55,121 bases of DNA, taken from assembly GCA_017938695.1 (NCBI GenBank), contig JAGBBA010000052.1:1-55121 (forward strand). The letters are read 5' to 3'. Under the pieces are notes generated by a model, which searched no databases, was not told the DNA's origin, and saw nothing but the letters and a program-made list of their open reading frames with translations. This document shows positions 32,873-44,406 of the stretch, piece by piece (positions within the stretch are counted from its first letter, which is position 1; every line of letters starts with the position of its first letter). Both the position numbers and the translations under genes were made by a program. This stretch comes from Clostridia bacterium (GTDB lineage Bacteria > Bacillota > Clostridia > Christensenellales > Aristaeellaceae).

Positions 32873-34372
32873 ATGTCTTTCTTCTCCACCCGTGGCGGCG
32901 CGTGCGTCACTGCATCCCAGGCGATCCTTTACGGTCTGGCCTCCGACGGCGGCCTGTACGTGCCCGCCATGTTCCCGCAGATCTCCCGCAAAAAGCTGGC
33001 CGAGCTTTCCACCATGAACTACTGCCAGCGCGCCTCTGCGATCCTGCGCACCTTCCTGGAGGACTTTACCATCCCCGAGATCGACGCCGCGCTGGAGGCT
33101 GCTTACGCCCCCGCCAAGTTTGACGATCCCGCCGTGGCCCCCCTGCGCAAGCTGGACGACAACACCCACGTGCTGGAGCTGTTCCACGGCCCCACCCTGG
33201 CCTTTAAGGACATGGCCCTGCAGCTCCTGCCCCACCTGACCACCCTCTCCGCCCGCAAGAACGGCGAAGAGCGCGAGGTGAGCATCCTGGTGGCCACCAG
33301 CGGCGATACCGGCAAGGCCGCCCTGGAGGGTTTCAAGGACGTGCCCGGCACCAGCTGCACGGTGTTTTTCCCCACCGACGGCGTCAGCGACGTGCAGAAG
33401 TTGCAGATGACCACCACCGGCGGCGACAACACCCACGTCATCGCCTTGGGCGGCAACTTCGACGACGCCCAGACCGGCGTGAAGAACCTGTTCTCCTCCG
33501 AGGCATTCGCCAGCGATGTGAACAGCCGCGGCAAGGTGCTTTCCTCTGCCAACTCCATCAACTTCGGTCGTCTGGTGCCCCAGATCGTGTACTACTTCAG
33601 TGCTTATGTGGATCTGCTGGCCTCCGGCGAGATCCAGCCCGGCGATGCGGTGAACTTCGTGGTGCCCACGGGCAACTTCGGCAACATTCTGGCGGCTTAT
33701 TATGCCCGCAGCATGGGCCTGCCCATCGGCAAGCTGATCTGCGCCAGCAACCGCAATAACGTGCTGACCGACTTCTTTGCCACCGGCACCTATGACGTGC
33801 GCCGCCAGTTCTTCAAGACTTCCTCCCCCAGCATGGACATCCTGATCTCCTCCAACCTGGAACGCCTGCTGTTCGAAGTGGCCGACCGCGATGGCGAGCT
33901 CATCGCCCGCTGGATGAAGCTGCTGAAGGAATGCGGCAGCTATGCCGTGGGCGAGCAGCGGCTGGAGTGGCTCGGCAGCATCTTCGCCGCCGGTTATGCC
34001 GACGATATGCAGACCAGCCAGGAGATCCGCACTGTGTTCGAGCAGGAAGGCTACCTGATGGACACCCACACCGCCGTGGCCAGCCATGTACTGCGCGAGT
34101 ACCGCGAGAAGACCGGCGACCAGACCCCCACGGTGATCGTTTCCACCGCCAGCCCCTACAAGTTCGCCGCCGACGTGCTCTCCGCCCTGAAGGGCAAGGA
34201 AGCCGTTTCCGGCTTGGATGCCTTCCAGTGCTCCGAGGAGCTGGAGAAGGTCTCCGGCATGCCCATTCCCCAGCAGGTGAAGGAGCTGCGCGAGCTGCCT
34301 GTTCGCCACAAGGCCCGCTGCGAGAAGGACGGCATGGCCCAGGCTGTGCTGGACGCCTTCGACGGCAAGTAA
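32873..34372 (+). CDS. thrC: threonine synthase
   Basis: A 499-residue PLP enzyme turning O-phosphohomoserine into threonine. The PLP lysine is in GPTLAFKDMA; ATSGDTGKAAL and VPTGNFGNILAAYYA are the phosphate and substrate loops. The length and N-terminus (FFSTRGGACVTASQAILYGLASDGG) fit the long, fungal/E. coli-type subgroup. AGGAGGG precedes ATG 32873. No thrA or thrB is near. Confidence 0.94.
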   Translation: MSFFSTRGGACVTASQAILYGLASDGGLYVPAMFPQISRKKLAELSTMNYCQRASAILRTFLEDFTIPEIDAALEAAYAPAKFDDPAVAPLRKLDDNTHVLELFHGPTLAFKDMALQLLPHLTTLSARKNGEEREVSILVATSGDTGKAALEGFKDVPGTSCTVFFPTDGVSDVQKLQMTTTGGDNTHVIALGGNFDDAQTGVKNLFSSEAFASDVNSRGKVLSSANSINFGRLVPQIVYYFSAYVDLLASGEIQPGDAVNFVVPTGNFGNILAAYYARSMGLPIGKLICASNRNNVLTDFFATGTYDVRRQFFKTSSPSMDILISSNLERLLFEVADRDGELIARWMKLLKECGSYAVGEQRLEWLGSIFAAGYADDMQTSQEIRTVFEQEGYLMDTHTAVASHVLREYREKTGDQTPTVIVSTASPYKFAADVLSALKGKEAVSGLDAFQCSEELEKVSGMPIPQQVKELRELPVRHKARCEKDGMAQAVLDAFDGK

Positions 34373-34383
34373 AACTGATACGC

Positions 34384-34426
34384 AAAACCGGCTGCAGGAT
34401 CATCTCCCGCAGCCGGTTTTCTTTTG
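34384..34426. terminator. bidirectional terminator
   Basis: 12-bp stem AAAACCGGCTGC / GCAGCCGGTTTT with a 13-base loop, then CTTTTG. Shared by thrC and the convergent nitroreductase gene. Confidence 0.88.
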
Positions 34427-34954
34427 TCATTTGCCAAAGCCGTTGAACCAAGCCCGTTCCTCGAAGGGCTTCTTCCGCGGGCCCTTCACTTCCTCGGCTG
34501 CCTTGCCCACCGGCAGGAAGCACACCATGTCGTATTCCTCGGGCACACCCAGGATGGCCTCCATCTTGTCGCAGATGCGGTCATCGTCGGTGATATGGCC
34601 CTCCACCCAGCAGCTTTCATAACCCAGCTCTACAATGGCCAGCAGCATGTTCTGGATGGCGGCGGCGTAGTCCTGCACGGCAAAACACTTGTCCCGGTAG
34701 GCACAGATGCGCCGGGTCAGCACGCAGATCATCGCCGGGGCGGTGGTGCCGATGGGCGGATCGATCACCCCGTGGAGCTTTTCCAGCAGGGCAGGATCAT
34801 CCACCGCGATCAGGCTGGTGGTCTGCTTGTTGCATCCGGAGGGTGCGTCCAGGCCCGCCTGCATGATTTTTACAAGGTTCTCCCGGGGCACGGGAGTAGG
34901 CTCATACTTGCCGCGGTAGCTGTGCCGGGCGGCCATCGTCTGCAAAATATCCAT
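34427..34954 (-). CDS. nitroreductase family protein
   Basis: 175 residues; FMN-dependent reductase fold. AARHSYRGKY holds the family's N-terminal FMN-contact region. DAPSGCNKQTTS, QDYAAAIQNMLLAIVELGYESCW and the C-terminal LPVGKAAEEVKGPRKKPFEE are typical. The start at 34954 is preferred over 34960 for ribosome-site spacing (AAGGA 8 bases off). Substrate unknown. Confidence 0.87.
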   Translation of the reverse strand: MDILQTMAARHSYRGKYEPTPVPRENLVKIMQAGLDAPSGCNKQTTSLIAVDDPALLEKLHGVIDPPIGTTAPAMICVLTRRICAYRDKCFAVQDYAAAIQNMLLAIVELGYESCWVEGHITDDDRICDKMEAILGVPEEYDMVCFLPVGKAAEEVKGPRKKPFEERAWFNGFGK

Positions 34955-34972
34955 TCGCATCGTCCTTTTTTC

Positions 34973-35005
34973 AAAAAGGCCGCAGGAAAGCATGCTCCTG
35001 CGGCC
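34973..35005 (-). terminator. gyrA terminator
   Basis: GGCCGCAGGA / TCCTGCGGCC with an 8-base loop; T5 on the minus strand. It closes the remB-gyrB-gyrA operon. Confidence 0.88.
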
Positions 35006-35011
35006 CGTATG

Positions 35012-37513
35012 TTAGATATCCTCGTTGGTTTCGGCCTGAGTCTCCTGGGCGATGGCTTCCGCCTCGTCCACGGTCTCCTCGTCGGCCTCTTCTTCCTTGT
35101 CGGCGCGGGCCACGGCGATCACCTGGCTGCCCTCAGCCAGCTTCATGATGCGCACGCCCTGGGTGGATCGGCCGCACAGGCGCACATCCTCCACGCTGGT
35201 GCGGATGATGGTGCCGTCGTCGGTGATCAGCAGGATGTCCTCCTCCGGGTTCACCAGCAGCAGCGCGGCCAGGTCACCAGTCTTTTCGGTGAGGTTCATG
35301 GCGCGGATGCCCTTGCCATTGCGGCCCTGCTCGCGGTATTCATCGGGGCTGGTACGCTTGCCGTAGCCCAGGGCGGTAATGGCCAGCACCTCGCTGCCAG
35401 CGTTCAGGGGGCACATGTCGATGATGTAGTCATTCTCGTCCAGGCGCATGGCGTGCACGCCCATGCTGGCACGGCCCATGGGGCGGATGTGCTTCTCGTT
35501 GAATCGGATGCTCATGCCCTTGCGGCTGCCCAGCATGATCTCGTCCTGGCCGTCGGTGAGCTCCACGCCCACCAGCTCGTCGCCTTCCTTGAGGACGATG
35601 GCGATCAGGCCGTTCTTGCGCAGGTTCTGGAATTCCTCGAAGGGGGTCTTCTTGATCATGCCGCCCCGGGTGGCCATCACCAGGTTATGCCCCTCGGTCA
35701 CGCTGGGCACGGGCACGATGGTAGTCACCTTCTCGTCGCCGGCGATCTGCAGCAGGTTCACAATGGCCGTGCCGCGGGCCTGGCGGCCTGCCTCGGGAAT
35801 CTGATAGCACTTCAGTCGGTACACGCGGCCCAGGTTGGTGAAGAACATGATCTCCGCATGGGTGTTCACCACGCGCATCTGCACGGCGTAGTCTTCATCC
35901 TTGGTGGTCATGCCGGAAACGCCCCTGCCGCCGCGGTGCTGAGCACGGTAGGCGGACTTGGCGATGCGCTTCACATAGCCCTCATGGGTCAAGGTGACCA
36001 CCATGTCCTCCTCGGCGATCAGGTCTTCCACGTCGATCTCGCCCTCAATGGTGGTGAGCTCGGTGCGGCGTTCGTCGGCGAACTTGTCGCGGATCACGAT
36101 CAGCTCGTCCTTGATGACGCCCATCAGCAGCTGCTCGTCGGCCAGGATGGCACGCAGGCGGGCGATGGTGCGCTCCAGCTCCTCGTATTCCTCCATCAGA
36201 CGCTCGCGTTCCAGGCCGGTCAGGCGGGCCAGACGCATGTCCAGGATGGCCTGGGCCTGCTTTTCAGTGAAGGCGAAGCGTTCCATCAGGGCCACGCGGG
36301 CAGACGCACTGTCACGGTTGGCGCGGATGATGGCCACGATCTCGTCGATGTGGTCCAGGGCCTTGAGCAGGCCCTCCAAGATGTGGGCGCGGGCCTCGGC
36401 CTTGCCCAGCTCGAACTTGGTGCGGCGGGTGACCACGTCCTTCTGGTGCTCCAGATAGTAGTAGATCATCTCGCGCAGGGTCAGGATGCGGGGCTTGCCG
36501 TTCACCAGGGCCAGCATGTTGGCACCGAAGGACTCCTGCAGGGAGGTGTGCTTGTACAGGAAGTTCAGCACCACCTGGGGGTATACGTCCTTCTTCAGCT
36601 CGATAACGATGCGCATGCCGTTGCGGTCGGACTCGTCGCGGATGGCACTGATGCCCTCCAGCCGCTTCTCGTGCACCAGATCGGCGATCTTCTCCACCAG
36701 GCGCGCCTTGTTCACCTGATAGGGGATCTCGGTGACCACGATGCGGTGGCGGTTGTTGCTCATAGGCTCAATGTTGGTCTTGGCCCGCACGTCGATCTTG
36801 CCGCGGCCGGTGTAATAGGCCTCGCGGATGCCACGGCGGCCCAGGATGGTGGCACCGGTGGGGAAATCGGGGCCCTGGATGTGCTCCATCAGGTCGTCGA
36901 TAGTGCAGTCAGGCTTGTCGATCATGCAGATGACGCCGTTGATCACCTCGCCCAGGTTGTGGGGAGGAATGTTGGTGGCCATGCCCACGGCAATGCCGCT
37001 GGAGCCGTTCACCAGAAGGTTGGGGAAGCGGCTGGGCAGCACGGCAGGCTGCATCAGGGTTTCGTCGAAGTTGGGGTAGAAGTCCACGGTGTCCTTCTCG
37101 ATGCCCTCCAGCAGGTAGGGGGTCAGTTTGGACATGCGGGCCTCGGTGTAACGCATGGCGGCGGCACCGTCGCCGTCCACCGAGCCGAAGTTACCCTGGC
37201 CGTCTACCAGAGGATAGCGGATGTTGAAGGGCTGGGCCAGGCGCACCATGGCATCGTACACAGAGGAGTCGCCGTGGGGGTGGAACTTACCCAGCACGTC
37301 GCCCACCAGACGGGCGGACTTGCGGTAAGCCTTGTCGGGGGTCATGCCCAGCTCGTTCATATCGTAGAGGATGCGGCGGTGCACCGGCTTCAGGCCGTCG
37401 CGCACATCGGGCAGGGCACGGTCGATGATAACGGCCATGGCGTAGGAGATGAAGGACTTCTTGACCTCCTCCTCCAGGTTGACCGGGATCAGTTTATCTT
37501 GAATGCTGCTCAT
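35012..37513 (-). CDS. gyrA: DNA gyrase subunit A
   Basis: 833 residues; the strand-cutting and rejoining subunit. The catalytic tyrosine is Y122 in AMRYTEAR. The quinolone region reads [10 protein letters not shown], with S83 and D87 in E. coli numbering, i.e. the usual susceptible residues. The C-terminal beta-pinwheel carries a GyrA-box [10 protein letters not shown], which marks gyrase over topoisomerase IV. The tail is acidic. GGAG precedes the start; a MITE-like element fills most of the space to gyrB. Confidence 0.97.
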   Translation of the reverse strand: MSSIQDKLIPVNLEEEVKKSFISYAMAVIIDRALPDVRDGLKPVHRRILYDMNELGMTPDKAYRKSARLVGDVLGKFHPHGDSSVYDAMVRLAQPFNIRYPLVDGQGNFGSVDGDGAAAMRYTEARMSKLTPYLLEGIEKDTVDFYPNFDETLMQPAVLPSRFPNLLVNGSSGIAVGMATNIPPHNLGEVINGVICMIDKPDCTIDDLMEHIQGPDFPTGATILGRRGIREAYYTGRGKIDVRAKTNIEPMSNNRHRIVVTEIPYQVNKARLVEKIADLVHEKRLEGISAIRDESDRNGMRIVIELKKDVYPQVVLNFLYKHTSLQESFGANMLALVNGKPRILTLREMIYYYLEHQKDVVTRRTKFELGKAEARAHILEGLLKALDHIDEIVAIIRANRDSASARVALMERFAFTEKQAQAILDMRLARLTGLERERLMEEYEELERTIARLRAILADEQLLMGVIKDELIVIRDKFADERRTELTTIEGEIDVEDLIAEEDMVVTLTHEGYVKRIAKSAYRAQHRGGRGVSGMTTKDEDYAVQMRVVNTHAEIMFFTNLGRVYRLKCYQIPEAGRQARGTAIVNLLQIAGDEKVTTIVPVPSVTEGHNLVMATRGGMIKKTPFEEFQNLRKNGLIAIVLKEGDELVGVELTDGQDEIMLGSRKGMSIRFNEKHIRPMGRASMGVHAMRLDENDYIIDMCPLNAGSEVLAITALGYGKRTSPDEYREQGRNGKGIRAMNLTEKTGDLAALLLVNPEEDILLITDDGTIIRTSVEDVRLCGRSTQGVRIMKLAEGSQVIAVARADKEEEADEETVDEAEAIAQETQAETNEDI

Positions 37514-37536
37514 TACGCACAGTCTCCTATCATGTC

Positions 37537-37645
37537 AATTATGAATGAGGAATTATGAATGATGAATTGATTGTGTACCTTGTCGCCTTCCCAGCGTATC
37601 CCGGAAACCAAACTACATTCATCATTCCTAATTCACAATTCATAA

Positions 37646-37647
<2 letters not shown>
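37537..37647. mobile_element. 111-bp MITE-like element between gyrB and gyrA
   Basis: The two ends are 31-bp inverted repeats (37537-37567 and 37617-37647), about 27 of 31 positions matching. Both are built from AATTATGAAT/GAATGATGAAT words. The interior of 49 bp has no gene. The right end supplies two bases of the gyrB stop codon. It can be copied only by a transposase encoded elsewhere. Confidence 0.7.
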
Positions 37648-39884
<2,237 letters not shown>

Positions 39885-39944
39885 TTTTCCGTCCTCCTAA
39901 CCGGGCGAAAAACCCTTGTTTGGCCATAGATGACCAACATAAAT

Positions 39945-39973
39945 ATTATACCAAAAATCCTTGCAAAATGGAA
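39945..39973 (-). promoter_or_regulatory. remB-gyrB-gyrA promoter
   Basis: Minus strand perfect TATAAT (39950-39945); the -35 at 39973-39968 (TTCCAT) is weak, as is common for regulated gyrase promoters. Confidence 0.5.
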
Positions 39974-40063
39974 GGGGTTTCTTCATTATATTGCACGTTT
40001 TTTCGGGCATTTTCTAAAACGTTTTCAACCTGGAAGAAAAAATACATTTGCAAAGGATTTTCC

Positions 40064-40092
40064 TTGCACTTTCCAGCGATTGAGGCTATAAT
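40064..40092 (+). promoter_or_regulatory. glnS-gltX promoter
   Basis: TTGCAC (40064-40069), 17-bp spacer, perfect TATAAT (40087-40092), about 250 bases before the glnS start. Confidence 0.7.
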
Positions 40093-40098
40093 GATCTG

Positions 40099-40325
40099 TA
40101 CGCATGATGTTCGAGGTTCCTGCGTCTCCCCGGGAGGTGTCGGAGGGCTCGAAAGCCCTCTGACTGTAATCGTATCCGGCGGCTTTGCCGACGGGGCGGG
40201 GCGTTTTCCGCTTGCGGAAAACATTCCTTACACGAAGGAGTGGCCGGGAGCGTAGCGACCAACGACTGAGTGCAAAAAACTCAACAAAATGGCTTTGCCA
40301 TTTTGTTGAATCGCAGATCGGGAAA
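40099..40325 (+). other. structured glnS leader of stacked hairpins
   Basis: No gene lies in 39885-40343. The leader holds GGAGGGCT/AGCCCTC (40142-40161), GGCGGC/GCCGAC, GTTTTCCGC/GCGGAAAAC (40202-40221) and a 12-bp stem CAACAAAATGGC/GCCATTTTGTTG (40282-40308). I see no T-box sequence and no T tract after the last stem, so this is either repeat insertion or an unknown leader control. Confidence 0.55.
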
Positions 40326-40343
40326 AAGGAGGAACTGTTTCCT

Positions 40344-42086
40344 ATGGAAATCAACAACACGGAAACCACGACGCGCAGCAACTTTATCTGGGACGCCATC
40401 GAACAGGACTTGAAGGAAGGCAGGTACCAGCAAGTACATACGCGCTTCCCTCCCGAACCCAACGGCTATATGCACATCGGCCACTGCAAGGCACTGATCA
40501 TGGACTTCCTGACAGCCGAAAAGTACGGCGGCCACTGCAACCTGCGCTTCGATGATACCAACCCTGCCAAGGAGGATACCGAGTACGTCGAGGCCATCAA
40601 GCGTGATATCAACTGGCTGGGCTTCCACTGGACCGGCGGCCTGTATTATGCCAGCGATTACTATGACAAGTGCTACGAGATCGCCGAGGACTGGATCAAG
40701 CGCGGCCTGGCCTATGTGGACGAGCTGACCCCCGAGCAGATGCGCGAATACCGCGGCACCCTGCTCAAGCCCGGCAAGAACTCCCCCTGGCGCGACCGTC
40801 CGGCCGAGGAAAGCCTGGACCTGTTCCGCCGCATGCGCAACGGTGAATTCCCCGAAAAGAGCCTCACCCTGCGCGCCAAGATCGACATGGCCTCCCCCAA
40901 CATCGTCATGCGCGATCCTGCCATGTACCGCATCCTGTACAAGGAGCACTGGCGCACCGGCAACAAGTGGTGCATCTATCCCATGTACGACTTTGCCCAC
41001 CCCATCGGCGACGCCCTGGAGGGCATCAGCCACAGCCTGTGCTCCCTGGAGTATGAGATCCATCGTCCCCTGTACGACTGGGTGGTGGAAAAGAGTGCCC
41101 ATATGCTCCCCGCCCGTCCCCGGCAGATCGAGTTCGCCCGCCTGAACATGACCCAGACTGTCATGTCCAAGCGCAAGCTGCGCGCTCTGGTCGAAGGCGG
41201 CTACGTCAAGGGCTGGGACGATCCCCGCATGCCCACCCTTTCCGCCCTGCGCCGCCGCGGCTACACCGCCGCCGCCATCCGCGACTTTGTGAGCCGCATC
41301 GGCCTGAGCAAGGCTGACTCCACCGTGGATACCCAGGTGCTGGAAGCCTGCGTCCGCCAGGACTTGGACGACAAAGCCCTGCGCGCCTCCGCCGTGCTGC
41401 ACCCCATCAAGGTGGTGCTGACCAACTGGCCCGAAATCTTAGTGAAGTCCATTGAGGTGGAAAACCACCCCAAGAAGCCCGAGCTGGGCACCCACACCGT
41501 GATCCTGGGCCGCGAGATCTTCATCGACGAAGAGGACTTCATGGAAGTGCCCGTGGGCAAGTTCCTGCGCATGCACCCCGGCTTTGAGGTGCGCCTGAAG
41601 GCCGCCTGCATCGTGAAGTGCGAAGGCGTTGAAAAGAACGACGACGGCTCCATCAAGGAGATCCACTGCACGGTGGACTTCGATTCCTTCGCTGGCTGCG
41701 AGGGTGCCGCCCGCAAGATCAAGGGCAAGGTGCTCCACTGGGTCAACGCTGCTGACGCTGTGCCCTTCGAGGCCCGCCTGTACGATCCCCTGCTGGCCGC
41801 CGAGACCGAAGTCGAAGAAGAAGCCGAGGTCGTGGCCGAGGAAACCGAGGAAGGCGCTGAAGAGGCCACCGACGCTCTCACCCGTTCCGACTACGAGTTC
41901 CTCAAGAAGGTCGACCCCAACAGCCTGACCATCTGCCAGGGCGTTGCCGAGCCCTTCATCCGCGATTGCGAAGCCGGCACCACCTTCCAGTTTGTCCGCG
42001 TGGGCTACTTCTGCAAAGACCCCGATTCCACCGCCGAGCTGCCCGTGTTCAACCGCACCGTGGGGCTCAATGGCATTAAGCTGTAA
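40344..42086 (+). CDS. glnS: glutaminyl-tRNA synthetase
   Basis: 580 residues; charges tRNA-Gln with glutamine directly. The HIGH motif is PPEPNGYMHIGHCKA and the KMSKS loop TVMSKRKL. The two-part beta-barrel anticodon domain ends VGYFCKDPDSTAELPVFNRT as in E. coli. An insert of about 30 mostly acidic residues (about 485-512, EEEAEVVAEETEEGAEEATD) splits the last barrel linker. AAAGGAGG precedes ATG 40344. It is followed 18 bases on by gltX. Confidence 0.95.
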   Translation: MEINNTETTTRSNFIWDAIEQDLKEGRYQQVHTRFPPEPNGYMHIGHCKALIMDFLTAEKYGGHCNLRFDDTNPAKEDTEYVEAIKRDINWLGFHWTGGLYYASDYYDKCYEIAEDWIKRGLAYVDELTPEQMREYRGTLLKPGKNSPWRDRPAEESLDLFRRMRNGEFPEKSLTLRAKIDMASPNIVMRDPAMYRILYKEHWRTGNKWCIYPMYDFAHPIGDALEGISHSLCSLEYEIHRPLYDWVVEKSAHMLPARPRQIEFARLNMTQTVMSKRKLRALVEGGYVKGWDDPRMPTLSALRRRGYTAAAIRDFVSRIGLSKADSTVDTQVLEACVRQDLDDKALRASAVLHPIKVVLTNWPEILVKSIEVENHPKKPELGTHTVILGREIFIDEEDFMEVPVGKFLRMHPGFEVRLKAACIVKCEGVEKNDDGSIKEIHCTVDFDSFAGCEGAARKIKGKVLHWVNAADAVPFEARLYDPLLAAETEVEEEAEVVAEETEEGAEEATDALTRSDYEFLKKVDPNSLTICQGVAEPFIRDCEAGTTFQFVRVGYFCKDPDSTAELPVFNRTVGLNGIKL

Positions 42087-42104
42087 TTACAAGGAGAAAT
42101 TCTC

Positions 42105-43553
42105 ATGAGCAAAGTACGTACCCGCTTCGCGCCCTCTCCCACGGGCTTCCTGCACCTGGGCGGCCTGCGCGCGGCACTTTACGGATATCTCTTCGCCAAG
42201 AAAATGAACGGCGATTTCATCCTCCGCATCGAGGATACCGACCAGGAGCGCTTCGTTGAGGGTGCCACCGAGGTCATCTACGACACTCTGCGCGACTGCG
42301 GCATGAACTGGGACGAAGGCCCCGACGTGGGCGGCGAGTACGGCCCCTACATCCAGTCTGAGCGCAAGGACACCTACCTGCCCTACGCCCAGCAGCTGGT
42401 GGAAAGCGGCCACGCCTACTACTGCTTCTGCACCAAGGAGGAGCTGGACGAGCGTCGCGCTGCCGCCGAGGCCCGCGGCGAAGTGTTCAAGTATGACAAG
42501 CACTGCATGCACCTGACCAAGGAAGAAGTTCAGGCCAAGCTGGATGCAGGCGTGCCCTACGTCATCCGCCAGAATGCCCCCACCGAGGGCGAAACCAGCT
42601 ACCACGACGAGGTTTTCGGCGACATGACCTTCCCCAATGATGTGCTGGATGATATGATCCTCATCAAGCAGGACGGCATGCCCACCTACAACTTCGCCAA
42701 CGTCATCGACGACCACCTGATGGGCATCACCCACGTCATGCGCGGCATGGAGTACCTGTCCTCCACGCCCAAGTACAACCTTTTGTACAACGCCTTCGGC
42801 TGGGACATCCCCACCTACATCCACATGCCCCCGGTGATGCGCGACGCCACCCACAAGCTTTCCAAGCGCGACGGCGACGCCTATTATTCCGACTTTGTCA
42901 ACAAGGGCTACCTGCCCGAGGCTATCATCAACTACCTGGCTCTGGTGGGCTGGAACCCCGGCAACGACCGCGAGTTCTTCACCCTGGAGGAGCTGGTGGA
43001 AGCCTTCGACGTGGGCCGCATCAACAAGTCCCCCGGCATTTTCGACGTGGAGAAGCTCACCTGGTTCAACTGGGAGTACATCCGCAAGATGGACTTCGAG
43101 AAGTACCTGGCCATGGTCACCCCCTGGTTCGACCAGGTGCTGGCTGGCAAGGGCATCGACTACCGCCGCCTGGCCCAGCTGATGCAGGAGCGCACCGAGG
43201 TCTTCAACCGCGTGCCTGACATGGTGAAGTTCCTGGGCGAGCTGCCTGAGTACGACATCGACCTGTACACCCACAAGAAGATGAAGACCAACCCCGAGGT
43301 GGCCAAGGCCTCCCTGGAGATGGTCAAGCCCGTGCTGGAGGGCATCACCGACTGGACGGAAACCACCATCCACGACGTGCTGATGGCCGCCATCGCCGAG
43401 GCCGGCCTCAAGAACGGTGCCGTGCTCTGGCCCCTGCGCATCGCCATCTCCGGCCAGGCTTCCACCCCCGGCGGTGCCATCGAGATCGCCTGGCTCCTGG
43501 GCAAGGAAGAAACTCTCCGTCGCCTGGACGCCGGTCTGTCCAAGCTGGCCTAA
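42105..43553 (+). CDS. gltX: glutamyl-tRNA synthetase
   Basis: 482 residues; charges tRNA-Glu. FAPSPTGFLHLGGLRAAL is the HIGH region and HKLSKRDGDA the KMSKS loop; the C-terminal helical anticodon domain is complete. ACAAGGAG precedes the start. With glnS it forms an operon, and with gluQ (20537) it makes three enzymes of one fold in this window. Confidence 0.96.
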   Translation: MSKVRTRFAPSPTGFLHLGGLRAALYGYLFAKKMNGDFILRIEDTDQERFVEGATEVIYDTLRDCGMNWDEGPDVGGEYGPYIQSERKDTYLPYAQQLVESGHAYYCFCTKEELDERRAAAEARGEVFKYDKHCMHLTKEEVQAKLDAGVPYVIRQNAPTEGETSYHDEVFGDMTFPNDVLDDMILIKQDGMPTYNFANVIDDHLMGITHVMRGMEYLSSTPKYNLLYNAFGWDIPTYIHMPPVMRDATHKLSKRDGDAYYSDFVNKGYLPEAIINYLALVGWNPGNDREFFTLEELVEAFDVGRINKSPGIFDVEKLTWFNWEYIRKMDFEKYLAMVTPWFDQVLAGKGIDYRRLAQLMQERTEVFNRVPDMVKFLGELPEYDIDLYTHKKMKTNPEVAKASLEMVKPVLEGITDWTETTIHDVLMAAIAEAGLKNGAVLWPLRIAISGQASTPGGAIEIAWLLGKEETLRRLDAGLSKLA

Positions 43554-43642
43554 CCAGAGGGGACGTTGTCCCCTCTGGACTCCCCTACCAAAGGGGCTCT
43601 GCCCCTTTGGAAACCCCGCCAAAGGGCCATTCGGCCCTCTGG
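43554..43642. repeat. array F: three hairpins after gltX
   Basis: CCAGAGGGGAC/GTCCCCTCTGG (43554-43578, starting right at the stop), CCAAAGGGGC/GCCCCTTTGG (43588-43610) and CCAAAGGGCC/GGCCCTCTGG (43619-43642). Linkers are GACTCCCC and AAACCCCGC. Confidence 0.85.
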
Positions 43643-43682
43643 ACTCCCGCTCGGGGAAAGCGAGCTGGGTGGGCTTCAAGCA

Positions 43683-43716
43683 GGGGTCACGCCGCGCAAC
43701 GGGCGCGCCGCGACGC
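43683..43716. repeat. GC-rich palindromic repeat, copy 5
   Basis: GGGGTCACGCCGCGC..GCGCGCCGCGACGC with loop AACG; again just past a hairpin array. Confidence 0.75.
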
Positions 43717-43753
43717 GATGCAAGCGGCTGATTAAGCGGTGTTCCACACTCAA

Positions 43754-43797
43754 TTTCGAATTCCGCACTCCGAATTCCGCATTCATAATTCTTAGTT
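43754..43797. repeat. short AATTC-rich repeat tract
   Basis: Words like CGAATTCCGCA occur in tandem (43759-43780), then ATTCATAATTC. It resembles the words in the MITE ends at 37.6 kb. No gene lies in 43554-43817. Confidence 0.45.
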
Positions 43798-43817
43798 CGT
43801 CGCTGGAGGTGACGTTT

Positions 43818-44309
43818 ATGAACGACAAGCAAGTTCGCCGCCTGGCTATGGGGGGCGTGATGGCTGCCTTGGTGTTCGTGATGACCTATTTGCCCAAGAT
43901 CCCTGTGCCGGTCACCGGCGGTTATGTGCATCTGGGCGATGGCATGATCTTCCTGGCGGCTATGCTGCTGGGCCCCATGGGGGTGGCGGCATCTGCCGTG
44001 GGCAGCGCGCTCAGCGATTTGGTGGGCGGCTACATGACCTACCTTATTCCCACCTTTGTCATCAAGGGGCTGGTGGCTTTCATTGCCTGGAAGCTCCACA
44101 AACCCGGCAACTGGCTGCAGACGGCCCTGGCCTTCATTCTGGCGGAGCTGGCGATGGTCGCTGGCTATTTCGCCTTTGAAGCCGTGCTGTACGGCGTGCC
44201 TGCCGCGCTGGGTGCTGTGGGCCCCAACCTGATCCAGGGAGCCGCTGGCGTGGCCGTGGGTCTTCTGTGCACCGCGTTGGTGCCCAGGCTGAAGCCCGTG
44301 ATCAAGTAA
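43818..44309 (+). CDS. ECF transporter S component
   Basis: 163 residues with five or six membrane helices. GGYVHLGDGMIFLAAMLLGP followed by ALSDLVGGY matches the riboflavin/DUF1393-like S-component family, which binds a vitamin in the membrane and works with a shared ECF module (EcfT plus two ATPases) encoded elsewhere. The vitamin is unknown; no riboswitch is seen upstream. GGAGG lies 7-8 bases before ATG 43818. Confidence 0.87.
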   Translation: MNDKQVRRLAMGGVMAALVFVMTYLPKIPVPVTGGYVHLGDGMIFLAAMLLGPMGVAASAVGSALSDLVGGYMTYLIPTFVIKGLVAFIAWKLHKPGNWLQTALAFILAELAMVAGYFAFEAVLYGVPAALGAVGPNLIQGAAGVAVGLLCTALVPRLKPVIK

Positions 44310-44316
44310 AATTTTC

Positions 44317-44346
44317 AAGCATCGCCTTCGGGCGGTGCTTCTTTCA
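44317..44346 (+). terminator. terminator after the S component
   Basis: AAGCATCGCC / GGCGGTGCTT (one G-U) around a TTCG tetraloop, then CTTTC. Confidence 0.8.
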
Positions 44347-44375
44347 TTGACGTACTTCTTTCATGCCGCTATAAT
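44347..44375 (+). promoter_or_regulatory. promoter of the glycosidase-aldolase operon
   Basis: TTGACG (44347-44352), 17-bp spacer, perfect TATAAT (44370-44375). Confidence 0.8.
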
Positions 44376-44406
44376 AGAAGGCGATTTTCGAAGGAGGATT
44401 ATCCCC

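Noticed and set aside
35012-37513. Quinolone-resistance changes in gyrA
   Set aside because: The region reads [10 protein letters not shown]; positions 83 and 87 are the usual Ser and Asp.
40099-40343. T-box riboswitch before glnS
   Set aside because: No AGGGTGGNACCGCG-type sequence, no antiterminator/terminator pair with a T tract.
43754-43817. Riboswitch before the ECF S component
   Set aside because: Only a short AATTC-rich repeat is seen; no known aptamer core such as the RFN, TPP or cobalamin box.
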